In this document: positions 62,826-64,000 of the stretch, in pieces | Layout: each line of letters opens with the position of its first letter | Numbering within the stretch: position 1 is the stretch's first letter | Source of the DNA: Marinilabiliaceae bacterium JC040 | GTDB taxonomy: Bacteria > Bacteroidota > Bacteroidia > Bacteroidales > Marinifilaceae | Direction: 5' to 3' | Assembly (NCBI GenBank): GCA_022496785.1 | Contig: SNAP01000002.1 | Span: forward strand, 310,001-374,000 | Length of the DNA stretch: 64,000 nt | Program-made: the position numbers and the translations under genes | The notes under the pieces: generated by a model | Told to the model about the DNA's origin: nothing | Seen by the model: the letters and a program-made list of their open reading frames with translations, nothing else | Database searches by the model: none

Positions 62826-64000
62826 ATGAAATTGAAAACATATATACAAGGACTAATAATATCACTAATACTTATACTAGTTTGTACACACACACAAGCT
62901 CAAATATTTAAACTTAGTGAAAATTCAAAAGTGAGTATTTTAACATGTTCACCTGGTCCCGATTTATATGAGATATTTGGACATACAGCAATACGAGTAT
63001 CAGACAAAGTTCAAGGACTAGATATAGTATACAATTATGGAACCTTCAATTTCAACACACCAAACTTCTATTTAAAGTTTGCTACTGGTGAATTACTATA
63101 CACCATATCGTCTAATTCCTTTTCATCTTTTATGGGAGTGTATAGATACTACCAAAGAAGTGTAACAGAACAGACATTAGATTTAAAATTAGAAGAGAGG
63201 CAAAAAATATTCGAAGCTCTACTTACAAACTCTTTACCTGAGAACAGAGAATATAAGTACGACTTTCAGATAGACAATTGTGCAACAAGGATACGAGATA
63301 TAATAGAAAAAAACTGTAATAAAGAAATTAAATACGAATACAAAGAAGGAGAAACATATAGAGATATCTTAAATGTATTCTTAAAACCAATAAGTTGGAC
63401 AAAATGGGGAATAAACATACTATTAGGCAGTAGAACAGACAAGACATCTGATGCAAGAGGTAGTATGTTTATACCCGACTATCTAAAAAACAATCTTGAA
63501 CTAGCTACAATAGATGGGAAACCACTAGTAAAAAAGCAAGAACTAATATACAAAGCAAAACAAACTGTCTTTTCTACACCATGGTATTTACAGCCTATAT
63601 ATATAATAAGCTTGATTATTTTCTTATTAATTGGCTATAGTATAAAGACTGGTAAAAACATATTAGCAATAGATATAGGAATATTCACATTAATAGGGAT
63701 AGTGGGAACAGTAGTATACTTTATGAACTTCTTTTCTAACTACTACTCTACAGGTTGTAACTACAATCTATTACTCTTTAATCCACAATATTTATTAGCA
63801 ATATTACTAATTAGAAAAAATCTTAACAGAATCGCAACGATAATGTTATATATATGTGCACTAACAAGCTTGTTATACCTATTAATATTCCATATATTAC
63901 CATTGGGAATACAGGAAATGCCAATAGAGAATATACCTATAGCAATATACCTAATATTCACAGCATACAAGTACTTAAAACTAGGCACAAAAAAAGGCAA
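62826..64000 (+). CDS. DUF4105/Lnb-type membrane protein (partial at window end)
   Basis: An open frame starts with ATG at 62826 and has no stop to base 64000, giving at least 391 residues. A signal peptide (cut near THTQAQ) is followed by the DUF4105 domain: ILTCSPGPDLYEIFGHTAIRV, NYGTFNFNTPNFYLKFATGE and FQIDNCATRIRDII. Several membrane segments follow (from about residue 255). This matches the family called Lnb N-terminal periplasmic domain plus a multi-segment membrane part, which has been linked to N-acylation of lipoproteins. The conserved His and Cys are present. It lies 17 bases after truA, probably in the same operon. Confidence 0.85.
   Translation, partial: MKLKTYIQGLIISLILILVCTHTQAQIFKLSENSKVSILTCSPGPDLYEIFGHTAIRVSDKVQGLDIVYNYGTFNFNTPNFYLKFATGELLYTISSNSFSSFMGVYRYYQRSVTEQTLDLKLEERQKIFEALLTNSLPENREYKYDFQIDNCATRIRDIIEKNCNKEIKYEYKEGETYRDILNVFLKPISWTKWGINILLGSRTDKTSDARGSMFIPDYLKNNLELATIDGKPLVKKQELIYKAKQTVFSTPWYLQPIYIISLIIFLLIGYSIKTGKNILAIDIGIFTLIGIVGTVVYFMNFFSNYYSTGCNYNLLLFNPQYLLAILLIRKNLNRIATIMLYICALTSLLYLLIFHILPLGIQEMPIENIPIAIYLIFTAYKYLKLGTKKG

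Noticed and set aside
63761-64000. Minus-strand frame at the right edge
   Set aside because: It lies fully inside the plus-strand DUF4105/Lnb-type gene, which has clear domain motifs.

Overview
The window comes from an AT-rich member of the Bacteroidota, most likely order Bacteroidales. The reasons are the SusC/SusD pairs, -7 promoter elements of the Bacteroidetes form TAnnTTTG with TTG or TTTG about 19-21 bases upstream, absence of Shine-Dalgarno sequences, DUF3127 and DUF4252 proteins, a PorV-type outer-membrane protein, an LptD/amidase/MCE envelope cluster and a DUF4105 (Lnb-type) protein. I see no insertion sequence, prophage or CRISPR array.

Bases 1-22000 are housekeeping DNA. A Crp/Fnr regulator faces an operon read leftward as nth-lipA-lipB-ppk1. 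Then come an ABC-F ATPase, three tandem FKBP isomerases with a DUF3127 protein, ltaE-mnmD, a HEAT-like hypothetical, yigZ and dnaA. An envelope block follows: an MCE/MlaD-like protein with an amidase, and an LptD-like protein on the other strand. After it come ridA, a PabA/TrpG-type amidotransferase, a sugar kinase/nucleotidyltransferase pair resembling AmgK/MurU, and tRNA-Tyr and tRNA-Gly.

Bases 22000-51800 are the accessory core. Five complete SusC/SusD pairs lie in tandem on the minus strand with no glycosidase, sulfatase, peptidase, sigma/anti-sigma or two-component gene among them. Pairs 3, 4 and 5 are close paralogs; pairs 1 and 2 are more distant. On the plus strand sit two paralogous lipoproteins of about 247 residues and one 557-residue lipoprotein of unknown fold. 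A PorV-like barrel gene and a probable small RNA unit, with its own promoter and terminator, lie upstream of pair 1. Four of the five susC genes have a recognisable promoter 38-51 bases before the start codon, so each pair seems to be its own transcription unit.

Bases 51900-64000 return to metabolism and regulation: ftcD and hutI of histidine degradation; an ECF sigma/anti-sigma/DUF4252 operon with a likely autoregulated promoter; a YfcC-type carrier and a ZIP metal transporter, each with its start codon inside a long inverted repeat; a yggS/dihydroorotate-dehydrogenase-like/small membrane protein operon; truA; and a DUF4105/Lnb-type membrane protein that runs off the window end.

The points most worth following are the five-pair SusCD array with its lipoprotein family, the small RNA upstream of pair 1, the start-codon hairpins before the two transporters, and the DUF4252 protein that carries two TonB-plug-like segments.
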